Source: an uncultured Thermomicrobiales bacterium | GTDB taxonomy: Bacteria; Chloroflexota; Chloroflexia; Thermomicrobiales; UBA6265 | Direction: 5' to 3' | Length of the DNA: 8,063 bases | NCBI GenBank assembly: GCA_902806395.1 | Contig: CADCWH010000334.1 | Location: forward strand, 1 to 8,063 | Shown: positions 1 to 5,031 of the stretch, in pieces | Position numbering within the stretch: position 1 is the stretch's first letter | Layout: each line of letters begins with the position of its first letter | The notes under the pieces: generated by a model | Databases searched by the model: none | What the model was told of the DNA's origin: nothing | Seen by the model: the letters and a program-made list of their open reading frames with translations, nothing else | Made by a program: the position numbers and the translations under genes

Positions 1-47
1 CGGTCATGCCGCTCATACCACCGCCAGAACCGGCGCACCGCCCGCAT
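1..47 (-). CDS. N-terminus of an unidentified protein, cut by the window edge
   Basis: Reading minus from an ATG at 47 gives 15 complete codons, MRAVRRFWRWYERHD, before the window ends. The start is supported by a purine-rich stretch (GAGGGTGGGG) directly upstream, and by a promoter and operator-like palindrome in the 75 bp before it. The short peptide is basic and aromatic (R-R-F-W-R-W-Y-E-R-H). That is typical of a cytoplasmic lead-in to a first membrane helix, but the helix itself would lie outside the window. The family cannot be named from so few residues. A second in-frame ATG is absent in the visible part (the ATG inside TATGAG is out of frame). It is called a gene because start, ribosome site, promoter and operator line up. 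Confidence 0.45.
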   Translation of the reverse strand, partial: MRAVRRFWRWYERHD

Positions 48-61
48 CCCCACCCTCGCTC

Positions 62-80
62 GCGATTGAGACTCATTCGC
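62..80. promoter_or_regulatory. 19-bp near-palindromic operator, Fur/metal-regulator type
   Basis: GCGATTGAGACTCATTCGC is an odd-centred dyad: GCGA/TCGC outer arms, TGAG/CTCA inner arms, with one mismatched pair (8 of 9 positions pair). The TTGAGA-CTCATT core resembles boxes bound by Fur-family regulators (7-1-7 dyads, TGA...TCA). It is more AT-rich than its surroundings. It lies about 6-25 bp downstream of the predicted start of transcription of the gene at 47, where a bound repressor would block transcription. Which metal or regulator is involved is inference; no regulator gene of this type is in the window. Confidence 0.5.
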
Positions 81-92
81 ATGCTGCGGGGA

Positions 93-121
93 AGCCTACG
101 TTGCGGGGGCGGACACGTCAA
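93..121 (-). promoter_or_regulatory. Sigma70-type promoter for the left-edge gene
   Basis: On the minus strand TTGACG (121-116) and TAGGCT (98-93) are separated by exactly 17 bp. The -35 matches consensus at 5 of 6 positions. The -10 keeps the key T1, A2 and T6 only. Transcription would start near 86-87, giving a leader of about 40 nt with the 62-80 palindrome inside it. Confidence 0.5.
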
Positions 122-257
122 CGCTTGAGCCGGTCGCGTGGGGCCAAGTGCGACGTCGCCGCGCGATAGCACACCTCTCACTCCGGCGGGCGGTCTGGAT
201 GGCGCCTCGCCGATCACGGCCCATGGCGGCCACCGCGGAGTTCTCGCAGCCACCCGG

Positions 258-911
258 TCAGGGCGCATCCCGCCCATCGCCCATGGAGTCGAGAGGCAGG
301 GAACCCGGCGGGACCACGTGATCAAGGTCGATCACCATCTCCCGCACATCGATCTGGAGTCCCTGACGCGGGACCCACTCCTGGTGCTCACCGGTCTGGC
401 GGAATCCGACCCGCCGATAGCTGGCGATCGCCCGCTCGTTGTGGCCGAATACCTCCAGGCGAACTTGGCGCAGCCCCAGTGTCTCGCCGGCCTCGCCGAG
501 GACGAGCCGGGTGGCCTCGGTCCCGAGCCCTTGACCCCACCGGTCCTTCTCGCCGATCACGATGCGGTACAGGCCCGAGCCAGTGGTCCGGATCACGTCG
601 GTGATCGCCGCCGATCCCACCAGCCGCTCCGAATCGGTCTCGTGGATAGCCCAGCACATGCCGCGCGCCGACAACGGCAGGATCAACGTGTCAAAGTACC
701 CCCGGGACTGTCGCTCGGTGAGGGGTGATAGGTCGTGCCGGAGCAGGCGAGCGATCTCGGCATCGGCATACCAACGCTGGAACGCCGACCGGTTCCCCGG
801 TACGTGCCGGCGCAGGGTCACCCGCTCCCCCGTCCGGACGACCTCCCCGCTCTGGGTGCCGTCACCCCGTCCGTGGTGCCCCCCTACTCTGTCCCAAATG
901 TCCCGCCCCAT
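258..911 (-). CDS. GNAT-family N-acetyltransferase (RimJ/RimL-like)
   Basis: This encodes a 217-residue acetyltransferase that would transfer an acetyl group from acetyl-CoA to an amine; the substrate is unknown. The single GNAT domain spans roughly residues 25-195. It opens with a VRTGERVTLRRH strand typical of the RimJ/RimL branch. It carries the acetyl-CoA pyrophosphate loop (motif A) RWGQGLGTEA at 124-133 and the motif B element N158-E-R-A-I-A-S-Y-R-R-V-G-F170. The first 22 residues are Gly/His/Arg-rich and probably disordered. The ATG at 911 was chosen because GGAG lies 5 nt upstream. A GTG at 932 would add seven residues but has no clear ribosome site. It lies downstream of the zinc-ribbon gene on the same strand, with a terminator-like hairpin between them, so it is probably not fully co-transcribed. 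No promoter of its own was recognised. The family is clear; the role (protein Nalpha-, ribosomal or antibiotic acetylation) is open. Confidence 0.85.
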   Translation of the reverse strand: MGRDIWDRVGGHHGRGDGTQSGEVVRTGERVTLRRHVPGNRSAFQRWYADAEIARLLRHDLSPLTERQSRGYFDTLILPLSARGMCWAIHETDSERLVGSAAITDVIRTTGSGLYRIVIGEKDRWGQGLGTEATRLVLGEAGETLGLRQVRLEVFGHNERAIASYRRVGFRQTGEHQEWVPRQGLQIDVREMVIDLDHVVPPGSLPLDSMGDGRDAP

Positions 912-957
912 GTGTGCTCCGGTCCCTCCCACCGCCGTCGCCGATCACGGCCGTCGG

Positions 958-996
958 AAAAACGACGATGGGCCGCCCGGAATTCCGGACGGCCCA
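958..996 (-). terminator. Intrinsic-terminator-like hairpin after the zinc-ribbon gene
   Basis: On the minus strand TGGGCCG (996-990), a T/G wobble, CCGG, an AATT loop, CCGG and CGGCCCA (975-969) form a 12-pair, GC-rich stem. TTTTT follows at 962-958, six bases after the stem. The spacing to the T-tract is longer than ideal, so termination may be partial. It sits between the stop at 1038 and the acetyltransferase start at 911. Just before it, at the end of the upstream gene, CCC-TTCG-GGG could form a small tetraloop hairpin. Confidence 0.6.
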
Positions 997-1037
997 CGAT
1001 CGATGGCAGTTTCCCACCTTCCCCGAAGGGATGACTC

Positions 1038-1475
1038 CTAGTAGCTGCTGCTGTAGCGCGGGGCGGAGGCCCGGCGCTCCTGGAAGCAGTCACGGCAGTA
1101 GACCGGCTTGTCGCTCCGCGGCTGGAAGGGGACCTCGGTCTCCTTGCCACAGGACGAGCAGACGGCCGGATAGAGCTGGCGCGCGCCACCACCACCGCCG
1201 TAGCCACCGCCGCCACCAGAGCTGTACCCGCCACCGCCGCCGGAGCTGTAGCCACCGCCGCCGGAACTGTACCCGCCACCGCCGCCGTAGCCGCCGGTGC
1301 TCGCGCCGGCACCACTATCGTAACCGGAGGCATTGCGCTGGGCCTTGCGGGAGGCCCGACACGACTGGCACCGCTGCGGCTCCGAGAAGCCCCGCTCCTG
1401 ATAGAACGCCTGCTCACCCGCGGTGAACGTGAAGGCTTCGCCGCAATCCCGGCACGTCAACGTACGATCACTCAT
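1038..1475 (-). CDS. Zinc-ribbon protein with Gly/Tyr/Ser-rich linker and CxxC-x17-CxxC finger
   Basis: A 145-residue cytoplasmic protein in three parts. Residues 1-45 form a zinc ribbon with C8, C11, C36 and C39 and the family signature CxxCGExFxFTxGEQxFY...PxRCxxCR. Residues 60-98 are a low-complexity linker of Gly runs broken by GYSS and GY. Residues 101-134 hold a second finger, C106-S-S-C109 and C127-R-D-C130, with exactly 17 residues between the pairs and the conserved GKxTEVPFxPxxxKPVYCRDCF pattern (CxxC-x17-CxxC family). The tail is Ser/Tyr-rich. Such proteins are generally assumed to bind nucleic acid, but the function is not established. The ATG at 1475 was chosen over upstream in-frame codons because AGGAGAGG lies 10 nt before it and the zinc ribbon begins at once; the upstream extension is leader RNA. 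A strong promoter and an attenuator-like leader suggest high, regulated expression. Confidence 0.85.
   Translation of the reverse strand: MSDRTLTCRDCGEAFTFTAGEQAFYQERGFSEPQRCQSCRASRKAQRNASGYDSGAGASTGGYGGGGGYSSGGGGYSSGGGGGYSSGGGGGYGGGGGARQLYPAVCSSCGKETEVPFQPRSDKPVYCRDCFQERRASAPRYSSSY
1185..1292 (-). repeat. Imperfect coding repeat for the GGGGYSS linker
   Basis: About 108 bp of imperfect tandem units encode runs of four or five glycines followed by Tyr-Ser-Ser (three copies) or Tyr. Gly codons alternate mainly between GGC and GGT. The unit length varies by whole codons (about 21-27 bp), so the array can gain or lose units in frame. It lies wholly between the two zinc fingers and leaves both untouched. 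Confidence 0.8.
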
Positions 1476-1520
1476 TCCGTCTCGACCTCTCCTGGCCGTG
1501 GCGTACCCACGACCGGCATG

Positions 1521-1555
1521 AAAAAAGAAACACCGTGAAACGGTTCCGACGGAAC
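1521..1555 (-). promoter_or_regulatory. Overlapping hairpins and T-tract in leader: possible attenuator
   Basis: In the minus-strand leader, hairpin 1 is GTTCC-GTC-GGAAC (1555-1543). Hairpin 2 is ACCGT-TTC-ACGGT (1544-1532). They share two bases (1544-1543), so both cannot be complete at once. Hairpin 2 is followed by GTTTCTTTTTT (1531-1521), the layout of an intrinsic terminator about 46 nt upstream of the ATG at 1475. The stems are only five pairs each, so termination would be weak or conditional. The T-run could instead serve as a single-stranded site for a cold-shock or S1-like protein. No ligand-binding fold of a known riboswitch was recognised. Confidence 0.4.
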
Positions 1556-1625
1556 GGGATTCGTACGAGCGGGTTCGGCTCGACTCTTCGGTCACGCGCA
1601 CGTTTGGGAACGGTCTCGTGCCACG

Positions 1626-1652
1626 ATTATAGCACGCCTGCCGGAAAGTCAA
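1626..1652 (-). promoter_or_regulatory. Strong extended -10 sigma70 promoter for the zinc-ribbon gene
   Basis: The minus strand shows a perfect TATAAT (1631-1626) preceded by TGC, which makes it an extended -10, and TTGACT (1652-1647) as -35. The spacer is 15 bp, two shorter than optimal, which the TGn element can compensate for. Transcription would begin near 1619, giving a leader of about 143 nt. In such GC-rich DNA a perfect TATAAT is unlikely by chance. Confidence 0.75.
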
Positions 1653-1743
1653 GCGTGCCTTTCGTCCCTCTCCGCGATGGTCGACGTAGGTTTCACCCCG
1701 CTCCTGGATCGGTCACCACGCACCCACGCCACCCCTCCGCCGA

Positions 1744-1781
1744 CGGGACGCACTGCCCGTGGCACCGCCGCCCGCGTCCCG
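1744..1781. other. Hairpin in the 334-bp gap upstream of sucC; rest of gap empty
   Basis: The gap between the zinc-ribbon promoter and sucC (1653-1986) contains no gene I can support. CGGGACGC (1744-1751) pairs perfectly with GCGTCCCG (1774-1781), and the loop can fold again as TGCC-CGT-GGCA. No T-tract follows. It may be leader RNA of sucC or chance pairing in GC-rich DNA. I could not identify a convincing plus-strand promoter for sucC in the gap. Confidence 0.3.
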
Positions 1782-1986
1782 GCGATGTTTGGTCCTCCGG
1801 CGTCCGGGTCCCGCGGCGCGGCGTTTCCTCCATGGTAGGATGCGCCCGGCCGCGCCGGACGGCGCCGGTCGGCCAAGGTCACCGAGCTCTCCCACGGGCT
1901 CCACGTCCGTCGTTGGTCGCGGGATAGCGCTCGGGACGCGGTCGTCGCCGGAAATGCGCGCGGCGCCAGAGAGGTCACGTCACCAG

Positions 1987-3123
1987 ATGAACGTCCACGA
2001 ATACCAGGCGGCCGAGGTGCTGGCGCGGTATGGCATCCCGACCAACGCCGGGGTCGTCGCCACCGATCCCGACGCTGCCATGGAGGCCGCCCGATCCCTC
2101 GGCGGCACGGTGGCCATCAAGGCCCAGGTGCACTCGGGCGGCCGGGGCAAAGCCGGCGGGATCAAGCTGGCCCGCTCCCCGGAGGAGGCCCGCGCCGCGG
2201 CCGAGGCGATCCTTGGCCTCGATATCCAGGGGCACATCGTCCAGAAGGTCCTGGTCGTCCCCGGCGTGGACATCGCCCGCGAGTTTTATCTGGGCGTCAT
2301 TCTCGATCGTCCGAACCGCCGCATCCTACTGATGGCCTCGGCCGAAGGGGGCGTCGATATCGAAGAGGTCGCCCGGGAGAGGCCCGAGAAGATCATCCGC
2401 GTCCTAGCCGACCCGACCCTCGGGCTCCAGGCCTACCAGGCCCGCGGCATGGCCTTCGATCTCGGCCTCCCGGCCGACAAGGTGAACGGCTTCGCCGCCA
2501 TCGCCGCGAAGCTCTACCGAGCCTACGTCGACGAGGACGCCACCCTGGCCGAGATCAATCCGCTGATCCTCACGGGTGCCGGCGACTGGCTCGCCCTCGA
2601 CTCCAAGATGAGCTTCGACGACAACGCCCTCTGGCGCCACCCCGCCGTCGAATCCCTGCGCGACGAGGCGGAAGAAGATGCGACCGAACTCGAGGCCCGC
2701 CGCTCCGGCATCAGTTTCGTCAAGCTGGACGGCTCGATCGGCTGCATCGTCAACGGCGCCGGTCTGGCGATGGCCACCATGGATGCCGTCAAGGTACGGG
2801 GTGGCGACCCTGCCAACTTCCTCGATGTCGGCGGTGGGGCGAGCGCCGACCAGGTCGCCAAGGCCTTCGAACTGGTCACCCGCGATCCCAATGTCCGTGC
2901 CATCCTGATCAACATCTTCGGCGGTATCACCCGGGGCGACATCGTCGCCGCGGGCATCACCGAGGCCCTTGGCCGGGTCGCCGTCACCGCCCCGATCGTC
3001 GTTCGCCTGGCGGGGACGAACGCGGAGGAAGGTCGAGCCACGCTGGCCGCGGCCGGCCTGACCGCCGTCGAGACGATGGACGAGGCCGCGATCCAGGTGG
3101 TCGCAGCGGCCGGGCCGGGCTAG
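1987..3123 (+). CDS. sucC: Succinyl-CoA synthetase (ADP-forming) beta subunit
   Basis: Beta subunit of succinyl-CoA ligase, which couples succinyl-CoA cleavage to ATP or GTP synthesis in the TCA cycle; it works as a complex with SucD in the cytoplasm. It has 378 residues, close to the family norm (E. coli 388). An ATP-grasp domain fills about 1-235, starting with the hallmark MNVHEYQAAE. The nucleotide-binding loop HSGGRGKAGG lies at 49-58, EINPL at 189-193 with metal ligands, and D205-S-K. The C-terminal ligase domain follows, with GCIVNGAGLAMATMD (252-266), NIFGGI (309-314) and LAGTN (341-345). The ATG at 1987 was chosen because MNVHEYQ is the universal start of the family and AGAGAGG lies 12 nt upstream; the open frame before it is not conserved-looking. 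Which nucleotide it prefers cannot be read from the sequence. sucD follows after 168 bp on the same strand. Confidence 0.97.
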   Translation: MNVHEYQAAEVLARYGIPTNAGVVATDPDAAMEAARSLGGTVAIKAQVHSGGRGKAGGIKLARSPEEARAAAEAILGLDIQGHIVQKVLVVPGVDIAREFYLGVILDRPNRRILLMASAEGGVDIEEVARERPEKIIRVLADPTLGLQAYQARGMAFDLGLPADKVNGFAAIAAKLYRAYVDEDATLAEINPLILTGAGDWLALDSKMSFDDNALWRHPAVESLRDEAEEDATELEARRSGISFVKLDGSIGCIVNGAGLAMATMDAVKVRGGDPANFLDVGGGASADQVAKAFELVTRDPNVRAILINIFGGITRGDIVAAGITEALGRVAVTAPIVVRLAGTNAEEGRATLAAAGLTAVETMDEAAIQVVAAAGPG

Positions 3124-3165
3124 CCACCCGGGTCGAGCCTAGGGGGTGGACCCGCCCTATGTGTC

Positions 3166-3197
3166 CCAGGGCGTCTGCCCTATCCGCGTCGCCCTGG
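3166..3197 (+). other. Hairpin in the sucC-sucD spacer
   Basis: CCAGGGCG (3166-3173) pairs perfectly with CGCCCTGG (3190-3197) across a 16-nt loop; no T-tract follows. It lies in a 168-bp spacer where most bacteria have almost none. It could be an RNA processing or stabilising site that sets the sucC:sucD ratio, or a weak terminator. The spacer also repeats CCCTA/CCCTAC several times. No promoter was recognised in it. Confidence 0.4.
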
Positions 3198-3291
3198 CCC
3201 TACTCCCTACCCGGCGTATCCCCTCCCGCCTGACACGTTTCGCCACCACGTCCCCGGCCGAGGCAGGTTCCCGGCCCGCGAAGGAGATCCC

Positions 3292-4164
3292 GTGAGTATC
3301 TTGGTCGACGCGAACACCCGCCTCCTAGTCCAGGGCATCACCGGACGCGAGGGCTCGTTCCATACCGAGCAGATGGTCGAGTACGGCACGCCGGTCGTCG
3401 CCGGGGTCACTCCGGGCGGGGCGGGCAAGTCCGTCGCCGGGGTGCCCGTCTTCAACACCGTCGCCGAGGCGGTCCGCTCCACCGGCGCCAACACCAGCAT
3501 CATCTACGTGCCGGCACGGTTCGCCCCAGACGCGATCTACGAGGCCGTCGACGCCGGGATCGCCCTGGTGATCTGCATCACCGAAGGCATCCCCGTCAAC
3601 GACATGGTCCCCGCCTTCGCCTGGGTCCGCCAGCGTGGTGCCCGCCTGATTGGCCCCAACTGCCCGGGCCTGATCACTCCTGGACAGGCCAAGGTCGGGA
3701 TCATGCCCGGCTTCATCCATGCTACCGGCCCGATCGGGCTGGTCTCCCGCTCCGGCACCCTGACCTACGAGGTCGTCGATTCCCTCACCAAGGTCGGCCT
3801 TGGCCAGAGTACCGCCGTCGGCATCGGGGGTGACCCGATCATCGGCACGTCGTTCGTCGATGTCCTGGAGTTGTTCCAGGCCGACCCGGCCACCGAGGCG
3901 ATCGTGATGATCGGCGAGATCGGCGGGACCGACGAGGAGGACGCCGCCGCCTTCATCCGGGAGCGGGTCACCAAGCCCGTCGTCGGCTTCATCGCCGGCC
4001 AGACGGCCCCGCCGGGCAAGCGGATGGGTCACGCCGGGGCAATCATCTCCGGTGGCGCGGGTACCGCGGCCAGCAAAATGGAGGCGCTCACGGCGGCGGG
4101 GGTCAGCGTCGCCCGAACCCCCTCCGAGGTGCCCGGCCTGCTGCGCACCGCCATGTCGGCCTGA
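3292..4164 (+). CDS. sucD: Succinyl-CoA synthetase (ADP-forming) alpha subunit
   Basis: Alpha subunit of succinyl-CoA ligase: it binds CoA and carries the phosphohistidine that passes phosphate to the nucleotide on SucC. It has 290 residues, matching the family (E. coli 289). The N-terminal Rossmann CoA-binding domain spans about 1-125, with [11 protein letters not shown] at 14-24 and GPNCPG at 121-126. The ligase domain follows with SRSGTLTYE (152-160), GIGGD (177-181) and IGEIGG (207-212). The catalytic histidine is H247 in MGHAGAI. The start is GTG at 3292 with a strong AAGGAG 5 nt upstream, and the MSILVD N-terminus fits the family. All key residues are present, so the complex with SucC should be active. 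It ends 140 bp before the convergent tetR gene, with a perfect inverted repeat between them. Confidence 0.97.
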   Translation: MSILVDANTRLLVQGITGREGSFHTEQMVEYGTPVVAGVTPGGAGKSVAGVPVFNTVAEAVRSTGANTSIIYVPARFAPDAIYEAVDAGIALVICITEGIPVNDMVPAFAWVRQRGARLIGPNCPGLITPGQAKVGIMPGFIHATGPIGLVSRSGTLTYEVVDSLTKVGLGQSTAVGIGGDPIIGTSFVDVLELFQADPATEAIVMIGEIGGTDEEDAAAFIRERVTKPVVGFIAGQTAPPGKRMGHAGAIISGGAGTAASKMEALTAAGVSVARTPSEVPGLLRTAMSA

Positions 4165-4177
4165 CCAGCGCCCACCG

Positions 4178-4193
4178 ATTCACCAGCTGATTA
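4178..4193. promoter_or_regulatory. Possible degenerate copy of the tetR-promoter operator
   Basis: ATTCACCAGCTGATTA matches ATTCATCAACTGATCA (4980-4995, in the tetR/exporter promoter) at 13 of 16 positions; all three differences are transitions. It lies between sucD and the 3' end of tetR. It may be a secondary repressor site or a coincidence. Confidence 0.25.
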
Positions 4194-4205
4194 CGTCGTA
4201 CCCCG

Positions 4206-4249
4206 GTGGGGCCGCAGTGGGCACCCCCAGGCGCCCACTGCGGCCCCAC
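4206..4249. terminator. Perfect 17-bp inverted repeat between convergent sucD and tetR
   Basis: GTGGGGCCGCAGTGGGC (4206-4222) pairs without mismatch with 4233-4249 around a 10-nt loop. The position between two converging genes points to a bidirectional transcription end. No T-tract follows on either strand, so it is a U-less stem, as reported for some GC-rich bacteria, rather than a classical intrinsic terminator. It could also act as an RNA 3'-end protector. Confidence 0.65.
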
Positions 4250-4304
4250 GGCCCACTGATTGGCCCGGGAATCTACCGCCTCGTCGCGGAATCGGGCCCG
4301 CCAC

Positions 4305-4928
4305 TCAGGAGGGTGTGGCATCGTTGGCCGAGTCCAACGTTCCCACGAGGAGCCGCTGGAAAGCCGGGGCCAGGATACGTTCGAGGACATCGGACTCGAT
4401 CGACGCGATCGGTTCCACGGCCACGATATACCGGGCCATCACGAGCCCGACGACCTGGGCACCGATCAGTGAGGCACGGAGCGGCGCGTCGGCTGAACCG
4501 AGCCCCTCGATCAGCGGGACGAAGAGTTCTCGGGATATCAACTCCCGGACCATCAGGGCCGCCTCTGGCTCGGACGCCGCGGAGCGCACCAACCCGATGA
4601 TGCGGAGTCGGCTCTCCTCGGTCTCGAGAACACCCAGGAAGAATCGCGCCAACCTTGCCCCCACGTGGGAGGACTGCCCCTCGAGGATCCGCGGTAGGAC
4701 CTCCGCCGGGACAAAGGGCAATTCAACGACCCTGACGAAGAGCTGTTGCTTCGACCCATAGAAGTGGATCACGAGAGCCGGATCGACACCGGCCGCCTGA
4801 GCAATTCCTCGAACCGATGTCCGATCGTACCCCAATTCGTAGAAGCTCCGGCGCGCCGAAGCGAGGATAGCCTCACGCGTCCCGCTCTCACCGGCGCGTC
4901 GACCAGCCCCCGCTGGTTTCCTCACCAT
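4305..4928 (-). CDS. TetR/AcrR-family transcriptional repressor
   Basis: A 207-residue one-component regulator. The N-terminal DNA-binding domain spans about 16-65, with the TetR signature: AILASARRSFYELGYDRTSVR, then the helix-turn-helix GIAQAAGVDPALVIHFYGSK (41-60). The C-terminal ligand and dimer domain (about 80-200), with RIIGLVRSAASEPEAA, RELISREL and GAQVVGLVMARYI, resembles the TetR_C_16/17 type common in efflux regulators. The ATG at 4928 is preferred because MVRKPAGAGRR is a normal TetR N-terminus and because ATG 4985 or TTG 4988 would put the coding start inside the operator and promoter region. Its ribosome site is weak (GAG 8 nt upstream). Divergent from the MFS exporter, it most likely represses that gene and itself through the 4962-4999 sites, releasing when it binds a substrate of the pump. 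The ligand is unknown. Confidence 0.92.
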   Translation of the reverse strand: MVRKPAGAGRRAGESGTREAILASARRSFYELGYDRTSVRGIAQAAGVDPALVIHFYGSKQQLFVRVVELPFVPAEVLPRILEGQSSHVGARLARFFLGVLETEESRLRIIGLVRSAASEPEAALMVRELISRELFVPLIEGLGSADAPLRASLIGAQVVGLVMARYIVAVEPIASIESDVLERILAPAFQRLLVGTLDSANDATPS

Positions 4929-4952
4929 TGCCGGCTCTGCGCCCGACGACGC

Positions 4953-4981
4953 TTGACACGTGAATTCATCAGTCGTAGAAT
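4953..4981 (+). promoter_or_regulatory. Near-consensus sigma70 promoter of the MFS exporter
   Basis: TTGACA (4953-4958, perfect) and TAGAAT (4976-4981, 5 of 6) with an exact 17-bp spacer. Transcription would start near 4988, giving a leader of about 44 nt to GTG 5032. Such a strong promoter makes sense only if it is normally shut, fitting repression by the divergent TetR protein. Confidence 0.85.
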
Positions 4982-4999
4982 TCATCAACTGATCATTTC
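4962..4999. promoter_or_regulatory. Likely TetR operator: direct repeat plus imperfect dyad
   Basis: GAATTCATCA occurs twice, at 4962-4971 and 4978-4987, with a period of 16 bp. The first copy lies in the promoter spacer; the second overlaps the -10 box. From 4978 to 4999 the sequence is also an imperfect 22-bp dyad (16 of 22 positions self-complementary, with ATCA-AC-TGAT at the centre), centred on the predicted start of transcription. TetR proteins bind such dyads as dimers, sometimes as pairs of dimers. Occupancy would block both divergent promoters. Confidence 0.6.
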
Positions 5000-5001
5000 A
5001 A
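4972..5001 (-). promoter_or_regulatory. Candidate promoter for tetR
   Basis: TTGAAA (5001-4996) as -35 and TACGAC (4977-4972, 3 of 6) as -10, with 18 bp between them on the minus strand. It overlaps the exporter's -10 and the operator, so autoregulation is expected if real. The -10 is poor. Confidence 0.35.
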
Positions 5002-5031
5002 CGGTTGCGGAATTACGATCAGGAGCGTCGC

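Noticed and set aside
138..728. Plus-strand open frame of 196 codons
   Set aside because: It lies antisense over the acetyltransferase, is rich in Pro/Arg/Asp with no family signature, and has no ribosome site; the minus frame carries clear GNAT motifs.
725..1426. Plus-strand frame rich in Arg/His/Ser
   Set aside because: It is the reverse of the glycine-rich coding repeat and zinc fingers; low complexity arises from GGN codons read backwards.
1605..1631. Possible plus-strand promoter (TTTGGG...ATTATA) for sucC
   Set aside because: The -35 is poor and the AT-rich block is explained by the minus-strand TATAAT; it would also give a leader of over 340 nt.
1649..1978. Minus-strand frame of 109 codons before the zinc-ribbon gene
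   Set aside because: Its 3' end runs through the -35 box of the zinc-ribbon promoter, and the product is Arg/Pro/Ala-rich with no recognisable motif.
1759..1986. 76-codon N-terminal extension of sucC
   Set aside because: SucC proteins begin with MNVHEYQ; the extension is Arg/Pro-rich and the ribosome site lies immediately before 1987.
4929..4988. Longer tetR start (TTG 4988 or ATG 4985)
   Set aside because: It would place the first codons within the operator and promoter of the divergent gene and leave no room for a tetR promoter; ATG 4928 gives a normal family N-terminus.
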